Shown here: positions 1 through 11,403 of the stretch, piece by piece
Position numbering within the stretch: the first letter of the stretch is position 1
Layout of the letters: each line of letters starts with the position of its first letter
Source of the DNA: Eulemur rufifrons
Taxonomy: Eukaryota > Chordata > Mammalia > Primates > Lemuridae
Assembly: GCF_041146395.1 (NCBI RefSeq)
Contig: NC_090990.1
Span: forward strand, 50,079,501-50,143,500
Direction of reading: 5' to 3'
Length of the DNA: 64,000 nt
Program-made: the position numbers and the translations under genes
The notes under the pieces: model-generated
What the model saw: the letters and a program-made list of their open reading frames with translations, nothing else
Database searches by the model: none
Told to the model about the DNA's origin: nothing

Positions 1-521
1 TTCCAAGAAAATTCAAGCAGCACAGTTTGGAGAAGGCATAGGATATTGTTGACCATGGGACAAATGGATTCCTTTGAGCACTGGTTGTTGTAGCCACGTC
101 ATGGTAATTCGGCAGACACTGTGATGTGTCAAATCCTTCTTCAAGGAGGAACTTGCTGCCCCTGCTTCTGGTGGTACTGTCAATAAATGGTCTTTAACAG
201 TCTGACCCTTCAGGGATTGCCTGAGCCATGGACAGTCCCCTTATACAAGGTCACACACCTTTCCAGGGCAGATCATATTCAATGTCTGTTCCATGTGGGA
301 GTTTAAAGGCCGGGCCATCTCAGCACATCTTTGGAAAACTCTAAAGTACCATTCTAACTCTGGAGCTCACTGTAGGCTTGCACTGCAGCTCTACTTTTCC
401 CTTTGTCCATTTCTGCTTTCTCCCCCATCCTTCAGGTGTGGATGACAAGGCAGTCCTTAATAAAATGGCACTTTGAACTTCATTTCAGAGTTGGCTTGCC
501 AGGGAGACCAACCTATGGCAA
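1..521 (+). repeat. LTR-like segment (ERVL-type?), 3' part
   Basis: No gene is visible. The last 100 bases (about 420-521) have the layout of the 3' end of an old mammalian ERVL-type LTR: an AATAAA signal near 459, then a stretch resembling the recalled ends of such LTRs (cagagttggcttgccaggg, then aacctatggca). The first 300 bases are not recognised. The subfamily is not assigned; a RepeatMasker run would settle it. Confidence 0.3.
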
Positions 522-1054
522 TGCTCTTTCCACACATATTCATTTTGGCTGTTTTAATCCACTGGTCTTTTGAAATGTAGTGTCATATCTTATTGGAGGA
601 CATTTCCTTGTGCCTGCTTCTCTTGTCTCTGGAGTTCCATGTTTTATCATTGTTTACTACTTTTATTGTATCTATAGGGTTTCTGCAGTCTCCTTTCCAT
701 CTAATGATCTGAATGTTATGTATCAGACTTCTATTCTTTTAATGGTTATTTTTATGTTTTTAACTTTCATATTTTGTTTTAGCAGATGAAATTAATCAAA
801 GTATCTACTCTTCTCTTGAATAATTTAAAACCTTCAATGTTATAATTCTGATCATCCCTCATTTCATAAGGAGGTAGTGATGTAGTTATACCACATTTTT
901 TATATTCTCATGTCATTTTCTATAGAATTCATTTTTTGCTTTTGTTTGATCATTTTTATAGTCAATGCTTAAACTTACCCACATTTTCTGCTTCCACTGT
1001 TGCTTCTTGCATCCCTCTCCTTCCGTTTGGATTCAAATTCCTTCTTATGGAAGC

Positions 1055-1199
1055 ACAGATGTTCCTTGATTTATGATGGGATTACATCCCAATAATCCCA
1101 CCATAAATTGAAAATATAGTTACAATAGGTATTCCTTTTCAATGATTGTAAAGTTGAAAAATTGTGAGTTGAACCATTGTTGGAATAGGGATTATCTGT
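1055..1199. mobile_element. Tigger-like miniature DNA transposon
   Basis: A 145-base segment with imperfect terminal inverted repeats: it starts cagatgttccttgattta and ends ggaatagggattatctg. The ends resemble a Tigger/pogo-type family whose termini read 'cagatgctccttgacttacgatgggg'-like in consensus. The interior is deleted, so no transposase is encoded. A TA follows the right end; the expected left TA has mutated. It sits inside the antisense L1. Confidence 0.5.
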
Positions 1200-1349
1200 A
1201 GTTCTTTGGTACACATGTACAAATGATAAAAATCTGTTAATCGTTTTTTGTTTGAAACTGTATTTCATCCTAACACTTGGATAATAGATTATCTGGAAGC
1301 AGAATTCTAAGCTGACGATTATTTTTCTCATCATTTTGAATGAAGATAG

Positions 1350-1625
1350 TATCTTCTCGTCTTTTTTTAAAATTTTTAGTTATTATGGCTACATAATAGT
1401 CGTATACCCGTATAGGGTACATGTGATGTTTTGATATAGGCATACAATGTGAATTAATCAAATCAAGGTATTTGGGGTATCCATCACCTCAGACATTTAC
1501 CATTTCTTTGTGTTAGGAACATTCCAATTCTACTCTTTTAGTTATTTTAAAGTATACTCTAACTTATTGTTGATTATAGTCACTCTGTTGTGCTATCAAA
1601 TATTGTTCATTCTGGTCTTTATTGT
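1350..1625 (-). mobile_element. L1 3' UTR fragment, antisense (L1PB/L1MA age)
   Basis: Read on the minus strand this is an L1 3' UTR. The block at about 1475-1600 (ggggtatccatcacctcaga, atttctttgtgttaggaaca, gttgtgctatcaaatattg) matches the recalled primate L1 3' UTR closely. It is better preserved than the surrounding L1M sequence, so it is probably a later insertion. The T/A-rich left edge at 1361-1378 would be its poly-A tail. Confidence 0.65.
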
Positions 1626-2105
1626 TGATGATGACAGGTTTGTTTTTTGTTTGCTTTTAAGGTTTCTCTTTGTCTTTGGTGTTCTGCTGTTTTACTGTGG
1701 TATGCTCAGGTGTGGGTTTGTTTTTATTTTTCCTTCTTGGGATTTCTTGTGCTTCTGTAATCAGATGATTCCTGTGTTTTTTGAATTATTAAAAATTTGT
1801 AACATTATCTTATCATATATTGTCTATGTATTGTCTTGCCTCCATTTTCTTTATTCTTTCCTCTGGAATTCTTATTAGATATTTGTTGGACATTCTTGTT
1901 TTATCTCTCCTGTCTATTACCTCTGCATTACTTTTTAAAGGGGCGTTTGGGTAATTATTCAAAATTATTTTCCAGCTAATAATTCTGTCTTTTGGTGCCT
2001 TTTATAGCTGTACTTATTTTATAGTCTCTTTAAGATTGTTCTCTTACTTGAAATTCTTTTGGGAGTTACTTATTCCAGTGGTTGGGTCTGCTGGTTCTTC
2101 CAACA

Positions 2106-2106
2106 C

Positions 2107-2139
<33 letters not shown>
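2106..2139. repeat. (TA)n microsatellite
   Basis: About 13 uninterrupted TA units followed by tgtatatatg. It lies inside old antisense L1 sequence and is likely polymorphic. Confidence 0.95.
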
Positions 2140-3029
2140 GAGATAAAGTATATCATTTTCTCATGTGATTTGTTATTTGGATTATGTGCTCACCTTCAGG
2201 CAGTTTTCTGTTTTTGGCTTTTCTCTATGGTAGTCACATTTTTCCTAGTTTTTGAGAGTTTCCCTGTGGAATCACATTGTGTTTGGTTCTGTAGAACAGC
2301 CTAGGTGTTTCTCTGGTCTAAGACCACCTTTTATGTTACTTTCTTGGCTTGAGATTTCTGAACCATATAGGTGATGTAAATTCAAACTCTGTGTGTGTAT
2401 GTTTAGGGATTTAATTCAATGAATACTTTTTCCCTTCTATCTGAAGCTTTAGGAAGAGATAAGCTTTCTTGATACTTCCCAAGCCAGGCTTCCAATCCTC
2501 ACACTAAGAGGTCTCCTTTATGCAGATGTCTTACCTCCAGTTTGGTCTACATTAGCTTAGTCTGCCATTATGGTAGATTAATATGTCTCTTTGTGACTAT
2601 GTCCACTCTTAGAATTGGCTATTTTCAGTTATTTCCTTTTTTTTTTTTTTTACAGTGTCTTTACATTATTTTAAAAAATTTAATTATATCTGTCCCCTTG
2701 TCTTTTTTGAGTTTTGTGACATTACTATTTTTGTCAAGTTCAGGACAGTTGCCTTGCAGAGTATTTCACAGTCTGGATTTTTTAATTGTGTATCCATTTA
2801 ATTAGGTTTAAGTTAAACATTTTTAGCAAGGATACTCCTACTTAAAGGTGTGCTTCCTATTGCCTTGCAGCAGGAGAGTCTGTTTGTCCTATTATTGGTT
2901 ACTAAGTGAGATCACTTGAAAGATGTTACAAAATTTCTTCTTTTTAATTCTTTTACTTTGAAGTTAATAAGTACACCGTGATGTGACACTTTGAGACTAT
3001 GTGAAAAACCTACTTCCCCACTACTTTTA

Positions 3030-3238
3030 CCCAATTTTTAAAAACTAAACTTTTTATTTTTAGATAGTTGTATATTTATAAGCAATTGTAAGAAATAATA
3101 TAGAGATCCTGTGTACATTTCACTCAGTTTTTCCCAATAGTAACATTTAAAAAAACTATAATACAATATTACCACCAAGAAATTGACATTGATAAAATAT
3201 ACAGGTCTTATTTAGATTTCACCAGTATTACATGTACT

Positions 3239-3282
<44 letters not shown>

Positions 3283-3900
3283 AGCTCTATATAGCTTTAT
3301 TACCTGTGTAGGTTCATGTATCCACCACCACAGTCAAGATATAGAATAGGTCCATCACCACAAGGATCCCTATGCTTCCTTTTTTATAATTAGGTCCACT
3401 TCCCTCTGTATCCCTGGCCCCATTCTTAAGCCCTGATAATCAGTAATCTGTTTTTCATATGTATAATTTTATCATTTCAAAAATGCTATGTAAATGGAAT
3501 CACAGACTATACAACCTTTGGGATTGTTTTTTCCCCATTCACCATAATTCCCCAGAGAGTCATTCAAGATGTTTCATGTATTAATAATTTGTTCCTTTTT
3601 ATTGCTGAGTAGTATTCCATAGTATGGATTTACCATAGCTTGTGTAACCATTCACCCACTGAAGGATATTGTACTGTTTCCAGTTTTTAACCATTATGGT
3701 TAAAGTTGCATATTTAGTTTTATAAGAAATTATCAAACTGTTTTCCCTGGTGGCCATACCATTTTGCATTCCATTAGCAATGCATGAGTGATCCAGTTTG
3801 TTTCCTCTGTTTCTTATTCCTCTGTTTCTCTTTTCTTGCTTCCTGTGGGTTACTGTAACATTTTGTAGGATTTTATTTTTACTCATTTACAGTGTTTTTG
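3030..3900 (-). repeat. Old L1 (L1M) 3' end, antisense
   Basis: Read on the minus strand this contains the end of ORF2 and the 3' UTR of an old L1. Around 3480-3670 the + strand reads ctatgtaaatggaatcacag, ttgctgagtagtattccata and accattcacccactgaagga, the usual antisense of the ORF2 C-terminal region. The 3' UTR is to the left (3040-3420). No frame survives. A (TG)n array lies inside it. Confidence 0.75.
3241..3280. repeat. (TG)n microsatellite
   Basis: About 20 TG units with one C interruption near the start. It lies inside the L1 3' UTR and can adopt alternative (Z-type) DNA. A second, shorter GTGT tract lies at 3950-3985. Confidence 0.95.
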
Positions 3901-4129
3901 AATGTATTTCTTTGTATGGTTGTCTTAATGGTTACTGTAGCTATTACTGTGTGAGTGTGTTAGAGTGTGAGTGTGTGTGTGTATATGACTTAACACAGTT
4001 TACTGGTATCAGTGTTCTACTACTTTGAGTCAAGTGTGGAAACTTTATTTCTGCTTAGGTCTCTTTACTCTCCCTTCTTTGAAAATGCTGTTATCTTATA
4101 TATAAGGCAGTGTTATTTTTTTTTTTCAA

Positions 4130-5165
4130 CCATCAAATTTAATATAGAAAATTCATACAGGGAAGGAATTTGAAGTTGACAGTTCTTTTCTTTCAGCACT
4201 TGAAAAATGTTGCAGACTTCCTTCAGGCCTCCATGGGTTCTGATGAGAAATTTGCTGTCATTTGCATTGATACTCTGCTATAAGCAATGTGCCATTTCTC
4301 TCTGGATAGTTTCAAGGTTTTTTCTATAGCTTTAGTTTTCAGAAGTTTACTTATGATGTCTCTTGGCCTGATTTTCTTTTAGTTTGTTCTATTTGGGATT
4401 TAATCAGTTTCTTAAATTTGTAGGTTTGTCTTTCACTAAAGTTGGTAGGTTTTCAGGAATAATTTCTTCAAATAGCTTTTCAGCCTCACTCCTTCCTCAT
4501 CTCCTGTGACTCAGATGGTATGAAAGTCGGATATTTTGTTATTGTCCTACAGCAACCTGAGGCTTGGTTCATCTTTTTTTTTTTTTTCCAGTCTATTTTC
4601 TCTTTGTTGTTCAGACTGAAAACATTCTATTGATCTGTTCTCAAGTTCACTGATTCTATCCTCTGGCATGTCCAATATTGAACTCATCAAGTGAGTGTTT
4701 TATTTTGGTTACTATATTTTTATGTTTTATCATTTCTGTTTGGCCCCATGGTGCCTCTAGGTAAGAGCGGTGCCTGTACATGCCTTTTGGCCTGCAGGGA
4801 AAAGGGGTACACTTGGGCCTAGTGCTTGTTGTGCAGGACTCTCCATGCCAGTGCTTTGAGGGCATCTGCTGTTGTCAGCTGGGCCACAGTTAGATGCAGG
4901 GGAGGAATGAACTTGCCCGGATCATCTTCTACTGCTAGGTTAGGGGTTGGGAGACCCTGGCCTTGATAATCTGCTGTTGGGCAGGAGGAGTTTGGAAGAC
5001 ACCCTACTGCTGTAGTGTTCCTCTAGCCCAGGGTAACAAGGCAGTCCATCTCCCTCTTTCCACCATTCTGGGTCCTCCTTGGGTTGCCTCTTGCATTATT
5101 TCCAGGATTTGTAGTTATACTTTGGAGGGGAGAGGCAGGGAGAGATGAGTGTATGTCATCTTGTC
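4130..5165 (-). repeat. Old L1M-type 5' region, antisense, reaching the 5' terminus
   Basis: At 4170-4720 the + strand follows the recalled antisense L1M 5' region (ttgacagttcttttctttca, ggcctccatgggttctgatg, ataatttcttcaaatagctt, gttctcaagttcactgattc). From 4750 the sequence becomes GC-rich and ends near 5165 with tgtatgtcatcttgtca. That fits the reverse complement of an L1 start ('...caagatgac...'). Together with the L1 3' end at 3030-3900 it could be one internally deleted antisense element of about 2.1 kb, or two elements. Confidence 0.5.
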
Positions 5166-6170
5166 AGGTAAGTATATGCTTTTTAAAAATACTCTAGTTT
5201 AACTTCTCAGCTACATAATCTATTAATGTAGTTGAAAAATACTAGTTTTACTGTTGTTTCTCTATAATGTGTATTTGTTGTAGAGACATAGTCTTTATCT
5301 CAGTTTTAAAAATCTTCCTTAAATTAGGTCAATTAATAGTACTGTAATTGGAGAATTAAATGTCAAGTCACATCCTGTCAGAAGAATCTAAGACAAAAAC
5401 CCATGCATGTGATATTTACTTAGTGGAACATTTTTCTTCAAGTTGTCTTAAAACATTTGAAAAATATTAGTATTTTTATCTGCTGGCCATCGCTGTGGGA
5501 AATGCTAAAAAAATCCTTTATCAGATGGACACTTTAAACTTTAGAGAAAATAAATGACATTATTTGCACAAGCAACTTGCTGATATTTTGAGTGGATTAA
5601 GGAGTGGATACCAGGATTCTCAGTCTGGCTCTCCTGGTTTATATCACAGTGCTAACTCATAGAATTAAAGCATTTTCAGAACTGAAAGTAATGTTAAAAA
5701 TCACCTATTTCAACCTTATTGTTTTATATTTAAGAAAATTGAGACCTTGAAAGGCCATAAAAGAATATAAGTTACTTCAGTTCAATGATATCAGGGCTTA
5801 TATATTCTGATCCTTAGTATTTCCTAATTTTATGTTTTCTTCAAGAAATCAGAATTGCCTTCCTTTGAGACTTGTTAAAAATTTATTGTGAGGCATGATT
5901 TCTCAGTACCTTCTTTAAATGAGAAAAAATTCTTTAATAAGTTGGGATGACATCATGGTCATTTGTTTAAAAAATAGGCTTGTTTAAAAATCTGATGAAC
6001 ACAGGGAGCAATTATCCAGAAAAATCAACATGCACTCAAAAATTTGCATCCAGTGTTGAGGGCTTATAAACTCCTAGGGAAGAACTCCAGATATTGTTTT
6101 GTGTTATACCCATATGTTAACCATAGATTGTCTTTGCTGGAGAAAGTGACTTAAGGATAATGACTCATTT
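5166..6170. other. No gene; possible MIR piece at 5655-5790
   Basis: AT-rich single-copy-looking DNA. At 5655-5790 the order 'aactgaaagtaatgtt ... aagaaaattgagaccttgaa ... agttac' is a weak match to a MIR in reverse orientation. Nothing else is recognised. Confidence 0.4.
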
Positions 6171-6174
6171 TATA

Positions 6175-6279
6175 GCCTGCATCATCCTTAAAGGCCTGTG
6201 GATGGCGGCTGTCGTCCTGGGCATAGTGCATTGGTATGCTGCAGGATTTGTTTTCCTGCGGGTTCTAGAGTGCCAGTAG
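6175..6279 (+). other. Exon-like segment A (unconfirmed)
   Basis: A 105-base segment between an acceptor-like site (cattttatag, ending at 6174) and a strong donor-like site (TAG followed by GTAAGA, GT at 6280). It is locally GC-rich with several CpGs, unlike its surroundings. One frame reads through to an in-frame TAG at its last three bases and gives a hydrophobic peptide starting at an ATG at 6202 (MAAVVLGIVHWYAAGFVF...). The stop at the splice junction argues against an internal coding exon; it could be a non-coding transcript exon or chance. No homology is recognised. Confidence 0.12.
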
Positions 6280-6835
6280 GTAAGAAGGATGTAGCAGGAC
6301 CAGCAGGTGTTCAAACAGAGTGTGCCAAATACAAACAGGCAACTCAACCCACAGTGCTTGCTCTCTCCTCCCCCGTACACACATACACACACTTACACGC
6401 ATACCTTAAGGCTCCTTGGAAAGATTCTCCATCTGCTCCTGTCTGCTCTCGCCTTCTTACTGTACAGAGAAACAATGCCCCTTTGAGATAATTCTCCCTT
6501 TCTCTGGTAAGGCTGCTCTGGTAGTCATTTAAAACTAATTTCACCCATATCAAATGTTAGGGGCAAAGACAGCTTACAGTGGCATTTGCTGTATTTACTG
6601 AAGGCTTTTCTTGAGGGTAAAAACAAAATCACATTCATATTTTTCTTATATCACGGATCAAAGAATTTAAAACCTTATAATGACAATGTCTCTGATTGCA
6701 GAGATCAGGAAGCAAGGTCAGTCTTGAAATTACTTTTAAGGAGGCTGCCTTTGTACACTTAAAGGAAGCTCTTATATACTTCTCTGTGACCAGTACAACT
6801 CCCTGGATGAAAAATAAAACTGAATTGTTTTGCAG

Positions 6836-6915
6836 TGCTGTGATGTATACCAGAGTGGAAAACTCAATGCAGAAAAATGGAAGGCTGTACAGAAAGAAAT
6901 AATAGAACAAGGCAG
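6836..6915 (+). other. Exon-like segment B (unconfirmed)
   Basis: An acceptor-like tgttttgcag ends at 6835. An open frame then runs from TGC at 6836 (…SGKLNAEKWKAVQKEIIEQ…, hydrophilic and helix-like) to a donor-like CAG|GTTTTT at 6915/6916; a GC donor at 6912 is also possible. The composition looks coding, and I assign no repeat. I do not recognise the protein. No neighbouring exon with a compatible frame is found, so this may be chance. Confidence 0.18.
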
Positions 6916-7004
6916 GTTTTTCTCTAGCACATTACCCTAGAAAGCATTTTCTAGGACTTATTTTTTCAGTGTTACTCTTTAGTAACTGAATAAGTGAGGA
7001 CTGG

Positions 7005-7130
7005 GAATAAGGGGCCCTGAGTTCCAGTGCTACTATGCAATGAATTGGGTCAGTGGCATCCTCTCTGCAAGCCTCAGGGTATAAAATAAGACTCTGGATT
7101 ATAATAATCTCTGAAGTTCTTTGCAGCATC
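7005..7130 (+). repeat. MIR SINE fragment
   Basis: The order 'ccctgagttccagtgctac ... gcaagcctcagggtataaaa ... ataatctctgaagttctttg' matches the central part of MIR in sense orientation. Confidence 0.6.
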
Positions 7131-7464
7131 ATCATTTGGTAAAACTTCAGATTAGTGCACATTATTTGACAAAGCATTACAGGCATTTTGTGATAGGCCC
7201 AGGTAATTAAATATTATTCGTAAGAAAGCTCTTCAAGAAATTAATTTTTGAACTTGAGATTATTAAGAGCATAATATCTTGATATGGTCATAAATTTGCA
7301 ATAGTAAAAGAGGCCATGGTTGGGTTCAGTCTACCCAACTGTATGAGTACAGCACATAGCACAATTTGGGGAACAAACACTTTGCTGACAATGACAATGG
7401 TGATGATGCTAATGTGGATGGCACTAGATTTAATTGACCTGGAGTCCTGGAGTTGTGGCAGATA

Positions 7465-7950
7465 CTGTAGATTGACTCATTCAATATCACATCACCCCCT
7501 TTCTCTTTTATCTTCCTCTGCTAGACAAGTTGGAAAGCAAAACATTCAATTTTCTAGCCTCCCTTGAAGCTAGGAGTGGCCCACATGACAAAGATTAGGG
7601 GAAGATTTCTGGGGAGCACTTCCCTTCTTGAACAAAAGGACAAAGCTTCTAGAAAAGCAGTCTCTTGTCCTTGATTCTTGCCGTTTCTTTCTCTGTAGAA
7701 CATGGATGATGCTTTATGGTGTATGGCCACCTTGCAAGCATGAGGAATAAATCCAAATGCTTAGGATGATGAAGCAGAAATACAGATGTACCTTGGCTCC
7801 TTAGTGACATCTTCGAGCAGATGTATCGGCCCTGTACTGTCTACTTCAACATTTACTGTCCCATGAGAGAAAAATCAACCCCTTAATTGCTTCTTCCACT
7901 ATTCATTAGGTTTTCTGTTACTCCCAGCCGAACACATTCCCAGCTGAATA
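7465..7950 (+). repeat. Old interspersed repeat, family not assigned (LTR/DNA type)
   Basis: The stretch ends with 'gagagaaaaatcaacccctt ... ttaggttttctgttactcccagc'. That resembles a widespread mammalian repeat whose 3' end reads 'tgggttttctgttacttgcagc'. Related ends occur at 31085-31490. I cannot name the family with confidence. The open frame at 7316-7567 has no coding support. Confidence 0.35.
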
Positions 7951-8639
7951 TATATACTAATTGGTAAGACTTTTCATTTTACACTTTTGAAGGATAAAAT
8001 TACTGTCTACAGATCTTTGTAATTACTGACCTTGGACTGCAAAATTTAGGCTAGTTTGTATAAATATTCTCACTCTGAAGAAGCTTACGTGTGAAAATTT
8101 TGAATAATTTATAAAGTTTTATTTTATTGTTCATGTCATGATGAAAAGAAGCATGAGACTCTAAGAGTCTTTGTTTTGTTTTGCTCAGAGAATATTTCAA
8201 ATTTTATTCAATGGGTGAAATTTATATGAGGAAAACTCTATTTCTGTGAGTCACACCTCCTACTTAACTATAGTCTTCAGTAAGATGGGGATACAGCTGG
8301 AGAATACCAATGAGTCTTGAAAAAAATGTTTTCCTCCTTTGGCTTGTTGGCAAAATGTATAGCGGAGTGGGTTGCCCTCTTTACCATTTAATATAGGTTT
8401 GTTTCCAGCAGATTTCTTCTGACTTCACACTTTCGCACAACCGAAGAATACTTTGAGAGGAGTTTAAAGGTTAATAGGATGGCCATTTACAGTGAGTTGA
8501 TATAAAAGATGGAAAATATTTTTGTGTGTGTGATGTAGCACCTACACACTTTGCATTTGGATTTGTCTGACTTAAGTTCAGGGAATTAATTTTTGCATTA
8601 AGTCATATGATGAGAGAAAAAGAAAGATCTTATTGGGAT

Positions 8640-9030
8640 ATATTGATGATATTTTATCAGTTAGGATTGCATTGATTTGAGATACAGTGCTACAACAAGT
8701 AAGGAGCTTATTTTTTTTTACATGCCATAAGATGTCTGGAGGGAGATAGTCCAGGTCGGAGGGAGATGCTCCTTAATAAGGAAGGAGATTATCAAGGCTT
8801 TGGGCTCCTTCTTGCCTTTGGCTCTGCTATCGTTAGTGTATGTCTTTCATTCTTCTGGTGAAAAGACAGTTAGTGAACCTCCTAGGCATGGCATCTCTGC
8901 CACAGGCAGGAAGAAGGGACCAGACACAAGGCACACAGCAGCAGAGTCAGTCTTTTTTAATAAGGAAAATAATATCTTCCTGGGAAAATGCATCTGGTAG
9001 ACTTCTACTAATACCTTATTGACCAGAATT
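8640..9030. repeat. Old interspersed repeat, unassigned
   Basis: It begins atcagttaggattgcattga and continues with 'aaggagcttatttttttt', similar in order to a mammalian repeat that starts 'gtcagttaggattaggttc ... gaatttattggctcac'. This may be the reverse orientation of the family seen at 7465-7950. It is too diverged to be certain. Confidence 0.3.
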
Positions 9031-9829
9031 GTGTCAATGGCCATCCCTAAGTGAAGGAAAGTCTGAGAAATAGAAGTTTTTTTTTTTTTCATTTGAATCA
9101 GAGAAAATTGGTACCTTTCCAAAATGTCAGGATTCTGTCATATGATGAAAAGGAGAAAATAGATATGAGGTATGCAGCCCCCATTGTTATTGCATATGAA
9201 AAATATTTCTCAGCTTTTAAAATGATATTCATACTGTTGTCTTGTAAATTTATAATCTGAATATTTCTTAAAATATGACAGTTTAAAATGGTTATTATTT
9301 TCATTAAAGTCTTACAAGGTACAATCATTTAAAAATGTTTTTTTATCAGTTGTCACTTTATGTCAAGATAGCTGATTGATGTATAAAACTGAAAGTGTAC
9401 CTTGATAGTCATTGGTAATAAGTTAATTATGGGTAAAAAAATCGTAATTTCCTTCTACAATTAATAATGACATGTGTAAATGTGAAATTCTGAGAAATCA
9501 TACAGTGACAATATTAGGTACTATTTATTTATGAAATACTGTGCTTTATTTTTTGTTTATATTTGCATTCACATATTTTGGGCTATTTTGTTGTCCCCAA
9601 ATTTTTAATGATATATGTGAATATTACCAAGAGCAGATATTTATTTTAAAAAGAATAAAATTGGCTAAATCCCAGCATTTCTACTTCTTCTTTCATTCAG
9701 CATATTGACAAAAATATTCTGAGTAATTGAGGGTTTATTCTTCAATTGAGGTAGGCACTCTACTTAGAAGCTGTTTATCCACATCAACAAAGATAATGGG
9801 TCTTTTCTCATTAAATTTTTTCCCATTAA

Positions 9830-9965
9830 AATAGGGTGAGGCAACTGTTCTCACCACACTTCAGAGAGATATTACAAAGATAAATGAAATAATGGACGTG
9901 AAGTGCATTATTCTGCTCTAGAAGAAAATGTTATATAAATTCTATAAATAGTATTACTAATGTGT
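9830..9965 (+). repeat. MIR-like 3' part
   Basis: The order 'atattacaaagataaatgaa ... gtgaagtgcattattctg ... agtattactaatg' is that of the MIR 3' half. The match is weak. Confidence 0.35.
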
Positions 9966-10504
9966 AAATAAGATGATGGGTGATCATGTCCAAAAGTGAG
10001 TATATAACCAGGAATTTCCAGTGTGGTCCTCAATGTCACTTTCTTCAAAGGAAAGCAATAGCAACGTAACAACACATTCTTATACTCCTACATTGAAATA
10101 TCAAAGGTAAACCTCATTGTGAAAGGAAGAGAATATATAGAAAGAGCTTCAAAGATAAATGGTTTATGGAATAATAGATTTTTCCCAGATAGAAAGTCTC
10201 TGGGGTCTCTCAAATTGTTAGTAAAGTGGAAAAACTCTGATTAAAATATGTGATTCCAGTGTTAGAAAGCAAATCTTCAATTTAGAATGGAACTTCCAAT
10301 GGCTATATCTTGGAAATAATGCGGCTTGACTAATAAAAATCTTCAGTAAAGGCTATTGTAATATTGTTAATAGAGGCTTTTTCCATCCCTTTGGCCACAA
10401 GTTTTTATTCTTTGAAAGTCAATTTGAGATAGGAAGTTGTTCCTTATTTCTAACCTAAATGCTGTGTTTTCTTTCTATGTGCTGGTCACCAAGGAAAACG
10501 AATT

Positions 10505-10615
10505 GCATGATATGGTGGTAATGTTTGACTTTGAGCCAGGGAGCAAGGTTCATGTCTCAGTTTTGCCACTAATTTGTGTAATTGGGAAAATTATTTAATT
10601 GCTTTGTGTAAAGAA
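10505..10615 (+). repeat. MIR SINE fragment
   Basis: It contains 'tttgactttgagccaggga ... tctcagttttgccactaat ... aattgggaaaattatttaat', matching the MIR core order. Confidence 0.6.
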
Positions 10616-10619
10616 ACAT

Positions 10620-11400
10620 CATTTAAACTATATTATTTTTCTTTTTAGGCTTTCTAGACTTAGGGCATTTGTGCAATTGAGGAAATAGGGGAAAGTCACA
10701 CCTATGTGGGAAAAATACTGGGTCTCCACGTCAATCTTATGGTGATGGGTGTTTAGACACAAAATTGTAATGTGAAAAGTGCCCTGGAAATAGGTACAAG
10801 GAAGAAAGCTTTGCTTCTCTCTGTGCCTCATTCTCTTGGGCGATTTGTTGAAGATAAATGCTTAGGTGTGGGCTCACAGGTGGTGCATGCAAATGAGACA
10901 GTAGCTAAAATGGGAAAAAGTTGGTCAGTTAAGGAGAGCATGTCATACTCTGTAAATCACACTGTCTGAATCATTTTATCTCTTTTTGCATTACCCTAAT
11001 TCTTGGCTGTATTATGAAAATGAATGGGAAGGTCAAATTGGGGCAAGTCCTTTGAGTGGGAAGATGTGCCCCCTAGCCCACACCACTGTGTGGCAGCAGT
11101 AGCAACAATAATTAGAGAATAGAAAATTCTTAAGAGAAGATATGGGAGAGATTACGGGGGGTGGGGGGGCATTGGGGAGCCATAGCTGCCAAACACCACT
11201 AGAGGTCGAGGTGTCATTTTCCAAAGGGGGAATTTTCTTCCACTGTGCAGAATGAAACTGTATTTCTTAGTCATGTAGCAATTCTGAGCTGTCCCAGGTG
11301 GGTTGGGAGGGGAGGGAGGAGCTCTGATACGCTGTTTCAAACGAGTGGGGTGGGCACTGCTCTGTTTCCTGCAGTCATTCGGAACCTCAGAGTAGAGACA
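10620..11400. other. No gene; G-rich motif inside
   Basis: Nothing is recognised except runs of G at 11155-11180 and 11300-11316 (see findings). The open frames here are short and mutually overlapping on both strands, so they look like chance. Confidence 0.5.
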
Positions 11401-11403
11401 CTT

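Larger units (their letters stand above)
840..2850 (-). repeat. Old L1 (L1M/HAL1-type) 5' region, antisense, interrupted
   Basis: T-rich sequence that, read on the minus strand, follows the recalled order of an old L1M-type 5' region. Landmarks are the segment near 1295-1330 (gaattctaagctgacgatt), the segment near 1660-1690 (ctctttgtctttggtgttct) and the one near 1855-1885 (tctggaattcttattaga). It is split by a small DNA transposon at 1055-1199 and by a younger L1 3' UTR at about 1350-1625. A TA microsatellite lies inside it. No L1 frame is intact. The boundaries are approximate, and the part after 2060 is the least certain. Confidence 0.5.

Noticed and set aside
1510..1878. 122-codon frame rich in Phe, Leu and Cys
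   Set aside because: Lies across antisense L1 sequence; composition reflects T-rich DNA.
3241..3280. CRISPR-like or tandem satellite array
   Set aside because: Simple dinucleotide repeat; no spacers and no higher-order unit.
6198..6491. 97-codon frame overlapping exon-like segment A
   Set aside because: The frame runs through the strong donor at 6279 and into a CA-rich simple stretch; it is not the frame suggested by the segment itself.
11155..11180. Possible CpG island or promoter
   Set aside because: G-rich but with few CpGs and no GC-rich extent.
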